Positions 34,658 to 45,901 of a DNA stretch of 64,000 nucleotides are shown piece by piece; the stretch's first letter is position 1, and every line of letters starts with the position of its first letter. The DNA is from Clarireedia homoeocarpa. Its lineage: Eukaryota; Ascomycota; Leotiomycetes; Helotiales; Rutstroemiaceae. The stretch spans positions 496,001 to 560,000 of the forward strand of contig LNKV01000006.1 in NCBI GenBank assembly GCA_001465935.1, written 5' to 3'. A model generated the notes under the pieces. That model had not been told where the DNA came from, made no database searches, and saw only the letters and a list, made by a program, of their open reading frames with translations. The translations under genes and the position numbers were made by a program.

Positions 34658-35785
34658 TCATAGATTCGTAAGGTAGTCCTCAATCTCTTGAGGGCTCAAT
34701 TTTCTAAAACGTGGACCTTGCGCTCCTTCAACTCCCTCGATGCCCAGAAGATGATCGGCTGGCGGTCCTATGATTCCTGGAGTTCTGTTAGCGCGAGTAT
34801 ATATTTACGATATTTGCTCAACTTACCAATTTCTACTGTGTCGCCATTCATCTCTCCTTCGATCGTCTCCTTCAGTGTCAACAGAGCAATGTGCACAGCA
34901 TCTTCCAACTCCAATCCCTCTGTATATCTCTTCTCCAAAAAGGTCTTTGCGCTAGTAGCACTCTTTCCGATAGCCGTAGCCTTCCATGGGAAATAACTAC
35001 CACTTGGGTCGACCTGGTATAACATCGGTCCGCCCTTCAAGATACCTCCAGTCTTTCCCGTCGGCTTCTTCTCATCTGGATGGATCTCTGCACCAGTAGT
35101 ACCTTGCTCCGATTCCGGCTCAATGCCCTCGTCCCATCCCGCAATCAACAAACTAACACCATAAGGTCTTACACCTCCGGATTGTGTAGCTTCTTGCATC
35201 ACGCGCGCTACGTCTTGTACTAATATTCTGGTGGGGGGGTATTCATTGTAGATGCGCTTGTAGCCGGTATGGGATACTTTGCGAGCCTTGTCAACAAGTA
35301 CTCGGTAATCGGGTCCCATTCCTGAATAGACCATGCCGATGTTGGGGGTGATGAGGCTGACTTTTGAAAGTGAGGGAGGGTCGATAAGTGGTGATGAGGA
35401 CTTCTTTTCCGTGGCAAGGACAATGCCATTGGTAGCTAATAGAATTTAGTATTAATATCCGGCAGTCGGAGTCTGGCAATATACCTTTGATTCCTAACGC
35501 AGTAACACCTTGGTTCACGGCATTCAGGGCATATTCTATTCGCAACTAAGTCAGCATATGGATCTGATGCTGGACATCGAATATGAAGATTAAGCTCGGC
35601 GCGTTCTAAGTCGGGTCCTGCTTTGATATTACGAACCTATTTGGACCAATTTCCCGCTGCGAAATAGTTAGTAAAAAGCCATGAATAACTCATTCTGCCA
35701 CATAAAGATGTACAGGATTGTATAAACTGGGGTAAACATGCCTTGGGGAGAAGGTTGTCAACGAGAAAGAATATCTGTCCGCCAT
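34658..35785 (-). CDS. PRE8: 20S proteasome subunit alpha-2
   Basis: An alpha-ring subunit of the 20S proteasome. Five exons on the minus strand: 35785-35742, 35656-35637, 35535-35485, 35435-34827 and 34776-34658, 280 aa. The N terminus MADRYSFSLTTFSPSGKLVQ and the following IEYAL form the alpha-subunit gate signature, split over three exons. IGMVYSGMGPDYRVL, VARVMQEATQSGGVRPYGVS and FLEKRYTEGLELEDA are specific to alpha-2. Intron 1 begins with GC, not GT (CCAAG|GCATGT), and exon 2 is only 20 nt. An Asp/Glu/Lys-rich insert of about 35 residues lies in the middle (around GIEPESEQ), and the C-terminal region has an additional loop, so the protein is 30-45 aa longer than yeast or animal orthologues. 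The stop is placed after QEIEDYLTNL. Confidence 0.95.
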
Positions 35786-36295
35786 TATTTCTGTTTACTT
35801 CTTGTATCTTATTTTCCAAACGCCCAAAGCCTGTATTCGTGAAAAAGATTGACAGGATATCTGAAGGTGGGTGAGAAGTGGAAGAATCAAGCTGTGGTTG
35901 ATCTCATTGGAGTTCAGAGCTACAGGCAGCTCTGGGACCACGACGACGGAAAGTTGATGCCTGAAGCTGTGAAGCTTAACACGCGAGGCAACAACATCTC
36001 TAAATCCTCTTTTGGTTTTCAATCGAATGCACCAGCAATTTCTTACACATTTCATTATTGTCGATGTCGCTACATATTATTATTCATACTTCTTTACTGA
36101 AGTTCTCTTATGATTGATCTCAACTAATTCTTCTGTCGCTGACCGATTTAGTAAAGCTCTTTTAATATTCCTTTCTTTACTTTTTAGTTAGCAGCTGCTT
36201 TTACGTCAAGCTTTAAAGTTCCTAAGCTTTTGGAGCAGCTGTTAACTTGCACCACAGCGAGTTCGTTCGCATCTACATTTATACCACACTTCACA
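35786..36295. other. Divergent promoter, proteasome alpha-2 and RING-CH gene
   Basis: 510 bp shared by two ubiquitin-proteasome genes. The centre (36110-36240) is AT-rich. I looked for a PACE-type proteasome element (GGTGGCAAA) and did not see an exact copy. Confidence 0.5.
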
Positions 36296-37408
36296 ATGGC
36301 TGCCCAAGCTCCCACTTGGTCGTGGGATATTCCAGAGCTGCCAAGCCTGAATGAAAATCAGCATAGCTCATTTTCCGCATGCGATGAGCCAGCTCCAGCC
36401 GCAGCCACAGCTCCAGAGCCCGAACCCAAAAGGCGCAAACACTACCCACCTCGAACATGCCGAATCTGTCTCGAGACCGTTCTTCCCATTTATGAGACTC
36501 CGAGCGAAGGTCTGGCCTCCATGCTAAACCCCACGCCACGAGTAGAATACAAGTCCGAAGACGATGATCTGGGTCGTCTAATCCGACCGTGTAAGTGCAA
36601 GGGAACTCAGAAATACGTGCATGAAGGGTGTTTACAAGCTTGGCGATATGCCGATCCGTATGGTTTAACGCGCAATTACTGGGAGTGTCCTACCTGCAAG
36701 GCTCAATACCGATTACAGAGAATGACTTGGCGCCGCTGGATTACAAGCACCTTCACGCAGCTTTGTTTGACTGTCTCTGCATTGCTTGTGACCATTTTCA
36801 TACTCGGATATGTGGCAGACCCCATCATAAATTTTTATCTGGATCCGGTCGAAACGGTTACCTCTTTTCCTACTTTTGGGGGCCCAGGTCCATCACTTCA
36901 TTTCGTGGACGATGAGCCAGGGACTTGGACCGAGCATCTGCTGAAAGGTTTGGCATCTTTGGGTCTGCTTGGTTTTGTGAAAGTTTTCTTTGTCATGTCA
37001 CCTTGGCAATGGTGGAATATCCGGGCCACAGGAGTCTTTGGAGGAGGCACTCGAGCTGGAACAGGCCGAGGTCGTTTGGAGAATATCAGCTGGACTCTCG
37101 TCATCATTGGCGTGTTGACTTTCCTGGTCGTAGGTTATTTCCTCTTCTCACTCTAAACTAGATTCTTCGCACTTGATCCGATGCTGATAGCTTAATAGAC
37201 TGTGTGGAAGTGGACTCGGCAGTGGAGTAGAGCTGTACTTGAGCGCGCAGGTGATAATATTGTTGAGTATCATGGAGATGATGATGACGAGGATGATGAA
37301 GAAGAAACACAGGAAAACCAGGAGCAGCCAGAGCAGCCATCTGCAGAAATACCCTTGGAAGGAGCTGGCCAAACTCCTGTTGATCCGGAGACAAGAAAGA
37401 ACCAATAG
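36296..37408 (+). CDS. RING-CH (MARCH-type) membrane E3 ubiquitin ligase
   Basis: Two exons: 36296-37129 and 37199-37408, 347 aa. A C4HC3 RING-CH finger spans about residues 55-134: CRIC, then CKC (99-101), HEGC (109-112) and CPTC (131-134), with the conserved Trp before the last pair. A long loop between the first and second Cys pairs carries acidic residues. At least three membrane segments follow (about 152-172, 225-245 and 265-280), so it is a membrane E3 of the MARCH type, likely in ER, Golgi or vacuole. The C terminus after the intron is cytosolic, with WKWTRQWSRAVLERAG and an acidic Asp/Glu run. The N terminus is Ala/Pro/Glu-rich. The donor GTC|GTAGGT is chosen because it keeps the frame and gives TVWKW. 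Substrates are unknown. Confidence 0.9.
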
Positions 37409-38107
37409 TGGCCCTATCTGAGCCAAAAGCCAAAACATATGGGTATTTGAATATTACTCTACAGCGACACAAGCATACCTTGCCGTCATCCACTGAAATG
37501 TGAGCACTTCATAACCACTATCACCACTACCACCACCCCTTTCCCTCATGCCCCACAGCCATCCTCATCCAATCCCAATCTCAACCACCCGCACATTCTT
37601 AAGTTGCCACGAGATCCTTCTCAGTATCGTGTCGATTAGTCTTCGTGCGCAGATCCACCACTCAGCTGGAGCCCAGCGATCCTGAACGTCTTGTTCGGAT
37701 CTCACTACACCGGTGACCGCGAGTTCAGTCAGCCCGTCCTATCTCTCGATTCATGCAAAATTGGTTTCCCTTTGCGGGGAAGTTTTTTTTTCATGGCATA
37801 TCGTATACCCGGTTCCTTTGGCGTCCTTTGGTGATGTCCGGTGTGCTTTACGTAGAGGAATTGGGGTGGAGATGTGGTTGATACATTTTGTTTGTTTTGA
37901 TTTGTTGGATGTGGTGGGTTGATCGTTGTGTTGGGGAGAGTGGGAGTGTTGTTTAAGTAAGAGTAAGGAGGGTGATGATGTGGTAATTCGAATACTGATA
38001 TCCCACGGCTTGCAATAGATGATTGTTAGATATAACATAACTATTTATTCTCGTAACAATCATAATATATTCATAATCTTTCACCCATGTACAAACATTA
38101 TACTAAA
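37409..38107. other. Convergent 3' flanks
   Basis: 699 bp between the RING-CH stop and the PMI stop. It is C/A- then T/G-rich. No gene is seen. Confidence 0.55.
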
Positions 38108-39461
38108 TTAAGCCTCACTATACGCAGTATGTACCTCCAAGTTCTCATCAGCCGTAAACTGCATCTCCGTTCCACATCCTACGAAAAACACGTACCCCTC
38201 CTTAAGTTCCACATGCTGATCCGCACCCGTCAACGTCCCCTTCCCAGCCGTCACAACCATAATGCTCGGCCCCTCGATTGCCTTGATCGTCTCTTTCTCC
38301 CCAGCACCAAGCTCTGTAACCAACATATTAAACTCGCTCATGGGCGGCGCAAGCACTTTCGTCTTTCCTTGCGTTGATTTGTCCGACGCGCTTGGTTTTA
38401 ACAAACACTCGTCCTTGCCCATGGGCGTGAATATCAGAGCTTCTGTGAACAAATCGACGGAGTCTCTGTCTGCGCGGGGGCAGAATCCGGTGTTCAGGAC
38501 GTTGTCGGAGCGCGCCATGCACTCGACGATGTCGCCGGAGAGGTAGGCGTGGATGCCGTCGGCGGGGATGTAGATGGCGTCGCCTTTGTCTAGGACGAGG
38601 AAATTCATAGTGAGCAGTGCGACGAGGTTGCCAGGATCTGATTTGTCATATTGGGAGGCGAGGCGGGGGAGGAGTTCGGGGATGTAGGATTGGGCGCCGA
38701 AGTCAGATGGAGGGGTGTCTTTCAGGGTGCTGTAGATTTCGACGATTTCGTCGTCGGGGAGGGAGAGGATCTTGTGCACGATGGAGCGGAGGGTTTCGTT
38801 GGTGAATTCGGAGGAGGAGAGAAATTTCCTTTGGAGGATGGGGATTTTGGTAAAGAGAATCTTGATCTGGGGGAGGGGGAGGAATCCGACGAAGGTTTCG
38901 AATTTGCCGAGGGCGACGGAGATCTCGGGTTTGTGATTGGAGTCGCCAAACTTTTCGGGATCTTGCTTGTGTAGTTTTGCGGCGATGTCTTTATTGGGAT
39001 GCAGTTGGAGGGGAAGGGCTTTGGAGATCGAGAGGATCTGGGAAAGTGGAGGTTAGTGTGTGTGTCATATGAAGAGAGGAGGGGTGAGGGGTAAGCAACT
39101 ATACCTTTGGTAGATATGGGAGGTCTGTCCCAAACTTATCCAAGATTGGCTTTCCAATCAACCTCTCCTTGTTGGCATTCAAGTGCTGTTGTAGGTCTTC
39201 GCCAGTCTTTAAAATCACAGACGGTAGAGTGGGATAGGTCCCCTAATTGCCAATGGTTAGCTGCTGGATATGTTATTGTGCTATGAGAGCATGAGTTTGA
39301 CTCACCATCCACATCTCTGCATAGGGTTTGCTCTCATCGAGCTTGAAGTTACCACCTGGGGTGGAAGCAGCATACTTTGCTGCTAGAGACTCTTTCCCTT
39401 GTCTGCCCCATGGGTATTGGTTGCAGTCGCATCGCAACTGAATAATCTGTTCTGTAGACAT
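38108..39461 (-). CDS. PMI40: Mannose-6-phosphate isomerase, type I
   Basis: Interconverts fructose-6-phosphate and mannose-6-phosphate, the first step to GDP-mannose for glycoproteins and cell wall. Three exons on the minus strand: 39461-39306, 39242-39105 and 39037-38108, 407 aa. The start MSTEQIIQLRCDCNQYPWG matches fungal PMI. The zinc-binding segments are present: LPLQLHPNKDIA (Gln, His), NHKPEIS (Glu) and the active-site block IPADGIHAYLSGDIVECMA (His). SDNVLNTGF follows, as in the family. No signal peptide, so cytosolic. The C-terminal cupin is complete. The divergent neighbour is a Golgi mannosyltransferase, so both ends of mannose use lie side by side with about 1.8 kb between the start codons. 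Confidence 0.96.
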
Positions 39462-39949
39462 ATTAAGAGGTAGTTAACTGTACTGAGGAATATGAACAGT
39501 GGAAGATGTATATGAAAACTTGCGCAGACTTCAATGTGTAAACACAATTTATACAGTGGGAATCCAACGAATATGATACGGAATAGAAGATACTTATGGT
39601 GTTGTTGATGGCAAGATTGATTATATATCAAAAGACCTACTGACGCAGTTTGCGGAGGAAAACTCCTTGAGTTTCCATAGCATGACGTTGAAGTCTGGAG
39701 CTTCAAGCTCGACGGGTTACATCATGTTTAATGTAACCTTAGGACCCAGGACCACCACAAGCGATTGAACGATCGATGGAATTTTCGCCGCATGCGCATA
39801 CGTTCTCTGCAGCTTAGTGTAAGCCCCACGCTTTTGGTGTAGCTGGGTGGTGGGACAATCACGTACAGGACGAAGGACGCGGTCGTTAGGAATGAGACGC
39901 TCAGGATTTATAGTGAAGGCCCTGTAGCGAGAGTTTTTATGGATTCGTT

Positions 39950-40150
39950 TTAACGTACGAGTACTTTTTGCATATTTATATGTAGATTGATGTACCTTTA
40001 TGTAGACTTGTGTATATTTGTGTATATTTGTACATAATTTGTGTACATATATACTTGGTTATACATCGCTGTACATTATATGCCCCTGAAAATTAAGCTT
40101 AATTAAGCTTTAAGTATACTGTAGCTTATCAGAGCTAAGCTTAGATTACA
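39950..40150. repeat. AT-rich island, possible degraded repeat
   Basis: Repeated TTGTGTATATTTGT units and palindromic AAGCTTAATTAAGCTT are embedded in TA-rich sequence. This base composition is unlike the flanks, as expected of RIP-mutated repeat remnants. No transposon termini are visible. Confidence 0.4.
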
Positions 40151-40327
40151 GCTTCTAACTACCTTCACTCCTTCTCACCTTGCTACAGAATCGCCGTCAT
40201 TCTTACCAAATTGCTCGACGGGAGCTTTGCAGGTGCCTTTACAATCCTACCATAAATCTTGGGAGTCTCATCCATAATAACCGACTTCACAAGACTATGA
40301 AAGCGGGATCCTCGGAGCTTTTCATAC

Positions 40328-40377
40328 GACGAACAAGTTATACCAGAATTTGGACGAACAAGTTATACCAGAATTTG
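40328..40377. repeat. Exact 25-bp tandem duplication
   Basis: Two perfect head-to-tail copies of a 25-bp unit beginning GACGAACAAGTTATACC. The lack of any mismatch suggests a recent duplication. Confidence 0.95.
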
Positions 40378-41280
40378 GAGCATCGATCTGGGCAGCTACG
40401 CAGGTTTACTGGTGTCGCTGAGGTTGTTGATGTGTCCGCCGTAGATCACATGATATGTTTCGCGATGCTTTGAATTGAGCTTTGTATGTCTGTATAGTCG
40501 ATTCCCCGGGTGCCTTAGCAAAAAGCAAGCATTTTCTGTGTATCTGGTCAATTGTCTTCTTAAAATTGAGAGAAGAGGTCCTTTGGGTAGGTTACACAAA
40601 TTTCGACATCTTCCTTCTATCAATCCCATCAATTGCACAGGGGTAGAAGTTTGATTAACCACCAGTACCATTAATTACCATTTCACCAAAAAAGGTCTCT
40701 ACTGCACCCTACCGCCGACCGTTTCGAAGATTTCCATCTAACGTTAGTTGTAATCTTAGTAGCCAATTTCCAACCTTCCCAACCTTTCCAACCTTCATAG
40801 GTGGAAAACAAAGCCAAGAACACAAATTTCCTATCACTTCTACTACAATCCGACTCTCATCTCACCCGCAATCATCTTCGCTTCTCCTTTTCCGTCGCAA
40901 GCACTTTTCAGAGATGTTGAAAGAGCACTGTGCTTATTCTCATCTTTTATATTGCTACTGACATTAGAGTGAACCTCTGCCATCCGAAATCCAGACCGAA
41001 ATTTTAAAAACCTCAATATCCTCCCCCCTGCCCGCATAAAATCGGCCATCTCCACATAACACGCCAAGTGTCCCCCAGCACGGCCTATCAAAATACGAGA
41101 GGACAGAGAACAACAACCTCACTCGATCGTGCGTCGCAACGATTTCGAAAAAGGGCTCGCACGACACTGGGGGCTACAATTATTGCACTTAATTGTAACG
41201 ATTGTAGCTGGTGCTTGTTGCCTAACGGGGCTCGAGTTCATTCCACATACTCAGATCCGAGGACATACTATCTACACAAG

Positions 41281-42360
41281 ATGCATTTGGCATATCCTTC
41301 GAGGAAGACCTCGAACCCTCCTCCTTATCATGCGCCACGATCCTCACGTTTCCCAATGCTACGCAGAAGTAGGGTGAAAACTCTAGCGATATTGGCGTGC
41401 GCCGTCGGAGCCGTTTTATACCTTCTTTCGCATACTTTTGGAGGAGGAAATGGTGTTCCTTCAGGGACTCCGCCAGTGGTGATAGTTACTGTGTTGGATA
41501 CGGCGGGATATAGTAAGGAGTATCAGGAAAGTGTCAAGGAGAACCGCCTACAGTATGCCAGGAAGCATGGTAAGTTCAATGCTTGCGGTGGATAGTTCCA
41601 TGTGCTCTGCGAGCTGAGGGAAAAGCTGGGCTAATTGCATTTCATACAGGCTACGCAACATTTTTCCCCAGTGTTGGAGATTATCCCCTCGATGGCTCAC
41701 CAAACTCGTGGGCAAGAGTCCCTGCCGCACGCCATGCAATGACGAAATTCCCTCATTCGGAATACATTTGGGTTTTGGAGCAGAATGCTCTCATCATGAA
41801 CCCAGCGCTCTCAGTCGAAGACCACATCATGAACCCCAAACGATTGGAAAGTTTGATGATCAAGGACCAGTCAATTGTGCCGCCAGACAGTGTTATCAAG
41901 ACTTTTCCCAACTTGAAGGGCGAGAATATCGATTTGGTCCTTACGCAAGATAAGGAGGGTTTATCACAGGCCAGTTTCATTATCAGAAAGGGGGAGTGGT
42001 CCAAATTCTTCCTTGATACATGGTTCGATCCTCTATACCGGTCCTACAACTTTCAAAAAGCAGATGCGCATGCATTAGTAAGTACAGACTTTTGTTGGTT
42101 CAAAGATTGAAGCTCACATCTAGCAGGAACACATAGTTCAGTGGCATCCAACTATCCTTTCGAAGCTCGCTCTTGTACCACAGAAGATCATGAATGCATA
42201 CAACCTTGGATCGGGCCAAGAGCAGGCAGGCGGGTACAAAGACGGGGACTTTGTGGTGCGATTCCCAGGATGCGATTCACCATACGCCGAAGGACGAGAC
42301 TGTACGAAGGAGGCGGAACCTTTCATGAGACAATGGCGAACAGTTTTCGCACAGCGATGA
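41281..42360 (+). CDS. MNN11: Golgi alpha-1,6-mannosyltransferase, GT34 (Mnn10/Mnn11 type)
   Basis: Adds alpha-1,6-mannose to the backbone of N-glycan outer chains in the Golgi M-Pol complexes. Three exons: 41281-41569, 41650-42077 and 42127-42360, 316 aa. A type II signal anchor (VKTLAILACAVGAVLYLLSH, about residues 32-51) follows a basic N terminus. The catalytic region has VVIVTVLDTAGYSKEY, NRLQYARKHGYATFF and SEYIWVLEQNALIMNP, where the family's DxD-type site is expected. Then RKGEWSKFFLDTWFDPLYR and EHIVQWHPTILSKLALVPQK, and it ends with KDGDFVVRFPGC. The acidic site reads EQN; I recall DQ(N/D/H) in relatives. Length is shorter than yeast Mnn11 because of a short stem. Mnn10 and Mnn11 cannot be told apart here with certainty. 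Confidence 0.9.
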
Positions 42361-43160
42361 CCGGGCCTATAACGATGATAATTTCTTCCTTTGAACTTCG
42401 AACATCTAAAACACAGCAGGGCAATAAGGGAGCCCTTACGATCTATGAATAGTGGGCAAGGCGTTTGCAGGCGTATAGAAGAGCACGGAGATAAATGTTT
42501 GCATATGTGTACAATATCAAGCAGCCGGGACTTGTAGGGCACAGGTATCATACAAAAGCTAGTGGAGGTAGTGTATCCCAGAAGGGAGGATAGAAAGAAG
42601 ATTTGAGTCCTGTACATTATTTTTACATACCCCGACAGTCTGGCGGCACTGTCATTCAATTCTTTGCACGGGTCGAATTGGTATAAATTTAATGTTTGCC
42701 ACATAATCTGATAACCGTGAGAGAGTCGTCGGATCAATGTGTGTAACATGTAGAGGGCCGGAGCGTAATTTCGGTCCTGTTTCCGTTCGATTTCGAGGTT
42801 ATTCAAGTTATCCCTGCTGCATCAAGACAGATGAGATCTGAAATGCAACATGAAATGCCTGAAGAGGCCACTTATGCGACGAGAGTTATGTAGTACATCA
42901 AGTACGGAAGATTAGGAATTTACAAGGAGAGACCTGATTGGCGTTCGTGGCAAGCATAAAGAAGAAACAACCAGCATGTGATTAATACATCCTCGGCATT
43001 GATAAGTTAAGAGCTACGAATCAAAGCGAAAAGAAAGCTACGACCTCGACAACGAACTTTTGTTCAATCATACATAAGCTTGCATCCTCAACACAGCCAG
43101 TTGTCCATTGACTGTACCATCTTCTATCTCCGATTCTCTCAACACTGCCTGTCCGCAACT
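42361..43160. other. Intergenic region before the S1P lyase
   Basis: 800 bp. The minus strand has a 222-codon frame (42138-42806), partly antisense to the mannosyltransferase, without recognisable features. No gene is supported. Confidence 0.5.
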
Positions 43161-45026
43161 ATGCCTGGCAGTTCGAGAATGCCCGTGAGCTTGCGCAATA
43201 CTTTCACTGTCAAAAAGGGTTCCTCAAGCAGCAGCCAACTGCTGGCTCTGAACATCGACCTGTATGTACTGCGCACATTCTACGCCCCACCCTCTATGCA
43301 ATACCCAATGCTCTGTCTGTCATAATGCTAACCATGTTTTCTTCATCGATTGGAAACAGACTTCGCAATGTGATATTCTTCCTCTTTGTGATGCGCTGGA
43401 CGCGCAAGGTATTACTTAAGCTGAAGGGCAGAGGACTATTCGGATCATTCGCCGACGGCTACATTGCGATTCGACGCACGCTGTATGGATATTTCCTTCG
43501 TGCTCCGGGCGTTCGATCGCAGGTGCAAAAGCAGGTCTCGGAAGCTATCACGAAATTGCAAACGAAATTGGTACCCTCGGGTCCGGATGTGGTGCGATAC
43601 TTGACGTTGCCGAAGGAAGGATGGAGTGCGGAAGATGTGTCGAAGGAGCTGGAGGCATTGGCGAATATGGATCATACAAGATGGGAGGATGGATTTGTCT
43701 CCGGTGCTGTTTATCATGGAGGAGATGAATTGATAAAGTTGCAGACAGAGGCATTTGGGAAGTTTACGGTTGCGAATCCTATCCATCCGGATGTCTTCCC
43801 GGGTGTGAGGAAGATGGAGGCAGAGGTTGTTGCCATGGTATTGGCTATGTTCAATGCGCCATCAGGAGCAGCAGGTGTCTCAACGAGTGGAGGGACGGAT
43901 TCGATCTTGATGGCTTGCTTGAGCGCGAGACAGAAGGCTTACCATGAACGAGGTGTTAAGGAGCCAGAGATGTGAGTCCTGCACCGGATGCCTTCATCTA
44001 CTTCGCTGAAGCTAATTTGATTCTAGGATTCTTCCGGAGACAGCACACACAGCTTTCCGAAAAGCAGGCGAATACTTCGGAATCAAAATCCACCTTGTAC
44101 CATGTCCCGCCCCAGCCTACCAAGTAGACGTCCGTAGAGTCTCCCGTCTCATCAACAGCAACACCGTTCTCCTCGTCGGATCAGCACCCAACTTCCCCCA
44201 CGGCATCATCGATGATATCCCTGCCCTCTCTAAACTCGCACTCAACCGCAGAAAGCCCATTCCCCTCCACGTTGACTGCTGTCTCGGATCATTCCTCGTA
44301 CCGTTCCTCGAAAAAGCCGGTTTCGAAACCACTCCTTTCGATTTCCGTCTCAAGGGCGTCACCAGTATAAGTTGCGACACCCACAAATACGGCTTCGCAC
44401 CCAAAGGAAACTCCACCGTTCTCTACCGCACCGCCACCCTCCGATCCTACCAATACTTCATCTCTCCCGACTGGTCTGGCGGCGTCTACGCCTCTCCCGG
44501 TATCGCTGGCTCGCGCCCCGGTGCTCTAATCGCCGGCTGTTGGGCTTCCCTCATGAACACCGGCGAAGCGGGCTATATCAATGCCTGCAACGAAATCGTC
44601 GGCTGCACCAAAAAGATCATCGAAGCCATCAACGAGAATCCCTCTCTCAAGAGCGATCTCCACGTCCTCGGCAAACCTCTCGTCTCCGTCGTGGCTTTCG
44701 CGTCCAAATCCCTCGACATCTACGATATTGCCGACGCCATGTCGGCTAAAGGATGGCATCTGAACTCGCTGCAGAGCCCGCCGGCCATCCATGTTGCGGT
44801 CACTTTGCCGATTACGAAGGTCTGGGAGAAACTGGTGGCGGATCTGGTTACGGTTGTTGAGGGCGAGAGAGAGAAGGAACGCGTGAGGATTGTGGAAGGA
44901 AAGGGCGCGAAGGGGAAGAGTGTTGGGGATAGTGCGGCGTTGTATGGGGTTGCGGGGAGCTTGCCAAATAAGAGCGTGGTGGTGGAACTTGCGAGTGGGT
45001 TCTTAGATACACTGTATAAAGCTTAG
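43161..45026 (+). CDS. DPL1: Sphingosine-1-phosphate lyase
   Basis: A PLP enzyme that cleaves long-chain base phosphates to an aldehyde and phosphoethanolamine, the exit step of sphingolipid breakdown. Three exons: 43161-43261, 43360-43971 and 44027-45026, 570 aa. An N-terminal membrane segment lies near residues 36-48 (LRNVIFFLFVMRW), anchoring it to the ER. The group II decarboxylase fold follows: VSGAVYHGGDE, FTVANPIHPDVFPGVRKME, GVSTSGGTDSILMACL, PLHVDCCLGSFLVP and the PLP-lysine motif SCDTHKYGFAPKG. The C-terminal part ends ELASGFLDTLYKA. Splice phases are 2 and 2, and the joins recreate DLLRNV and PEMILPETAHTAF. All catalytic residues that I can check are present. Confidence 0.96.
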
Positions 45027-45901
45027 GTGGAAGCTGGTGCTGTTGTTGGGAGGAGGAAGGGAGTTATAGGTTGGTCTTTGGGTTACATATGTCTATGTTT
45101 TAGTGAATAAGAATGGTGGTTGCTTGCGGCTAGGAATCATTCATTTTCTAGCTCGATATATATACTTTTATACTACATAAGGGGTTTCGTTTGGCAGTAT
45201 TCGTAGCATATATATGCATGCATTCTCAAAGCGGAAAAAATGAAGGTCGCGCTCAAGTGAGCGTCTGTCTCTCGTTGGCTTTGGAATTAATCATACATTG
45301 ATTGTGCCAGCGTGGCATAATCTCGGATTTGATATAAATCTGCTTTGCTTTGCTTTGCTTTGCTTCGCTTTACTGCACTAGATATAAGCTCTGTTTAACA
45401 ATCAATCACCCGTTTCAATGCGAGTCGACTCTTGATTTGATAGCATCCGCATCCTTGATGAGCTAGAACCGCTTCTTTGGTTTAGAATGTGCCGCGGATT
45501 CGATACATAGATGGGTCGTTTTTAGTAAACTGCTGACTCCTGGTATGGATCATCTGTCTATGCAAATGCAACTGCACGAGAGGAGAGGAGAGATGCTAAG
45601 TTGCGAATGTTTTACTAATTCGATGTGAAGGATGGTTGTTGCGTGGTCGGCTTGCATGTATGTGCCTGCGGGTGGGAAAGTGGTTGGTTGGTTGTTATGA
45701 GTGACTGTTATATTCTACTGTATATTTCATGTCGTGTCTAACTTAGTTCGAGCGTTTTCTTTTTGGCCCCAGTGAATTATACAGCGAACTTTATATTTCA
45801 ATTTATATATATTCACACCGCCCACTTACAATTCTTCGCTTATCCGTACATATAATCCCCTCCCCTGAACCATCCCCCTCCTACCCATCTTATCCCTCCT
45901 C
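45027..45901. other. Convergent 3' flanks
   Basis: 875 bp between DPL1 and MFS stop codons. It contains a TTTGC pentamer repeat (45340-45370) and TA-rich terminator-like DNA. No gene. Confidence 0.55.
45340..45370. repeat. (TTTGC)n repeat
   Basis: Five to six pentamers, with one C substitution at the right end. Confidence 0.9.

Larger units (their letters stand above)
39462..41280. other. 1.8 kb spacer with AT-rich island
   Basis: Divergent promoter of PMI and the mannosyltransferase. 39950-40150 is very AT-rich, with repeated TTTGTGTATA units and AATTAAGCTT steps that resemble RIP-degraded repeat DNA. A 25-bp exact tandem duplication lies at 40328-40377. From 40680 on, a C/A-rich leader leads to the next gene. 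The open frame before 41281 in the same phase is likely 5' leader. Confidence 0.5.

Noticed and set aside
42138..42806. 222-codon minus-strand frame
   Set aside because: Antisense to the last exon of the mannosyltransferase and without domains.
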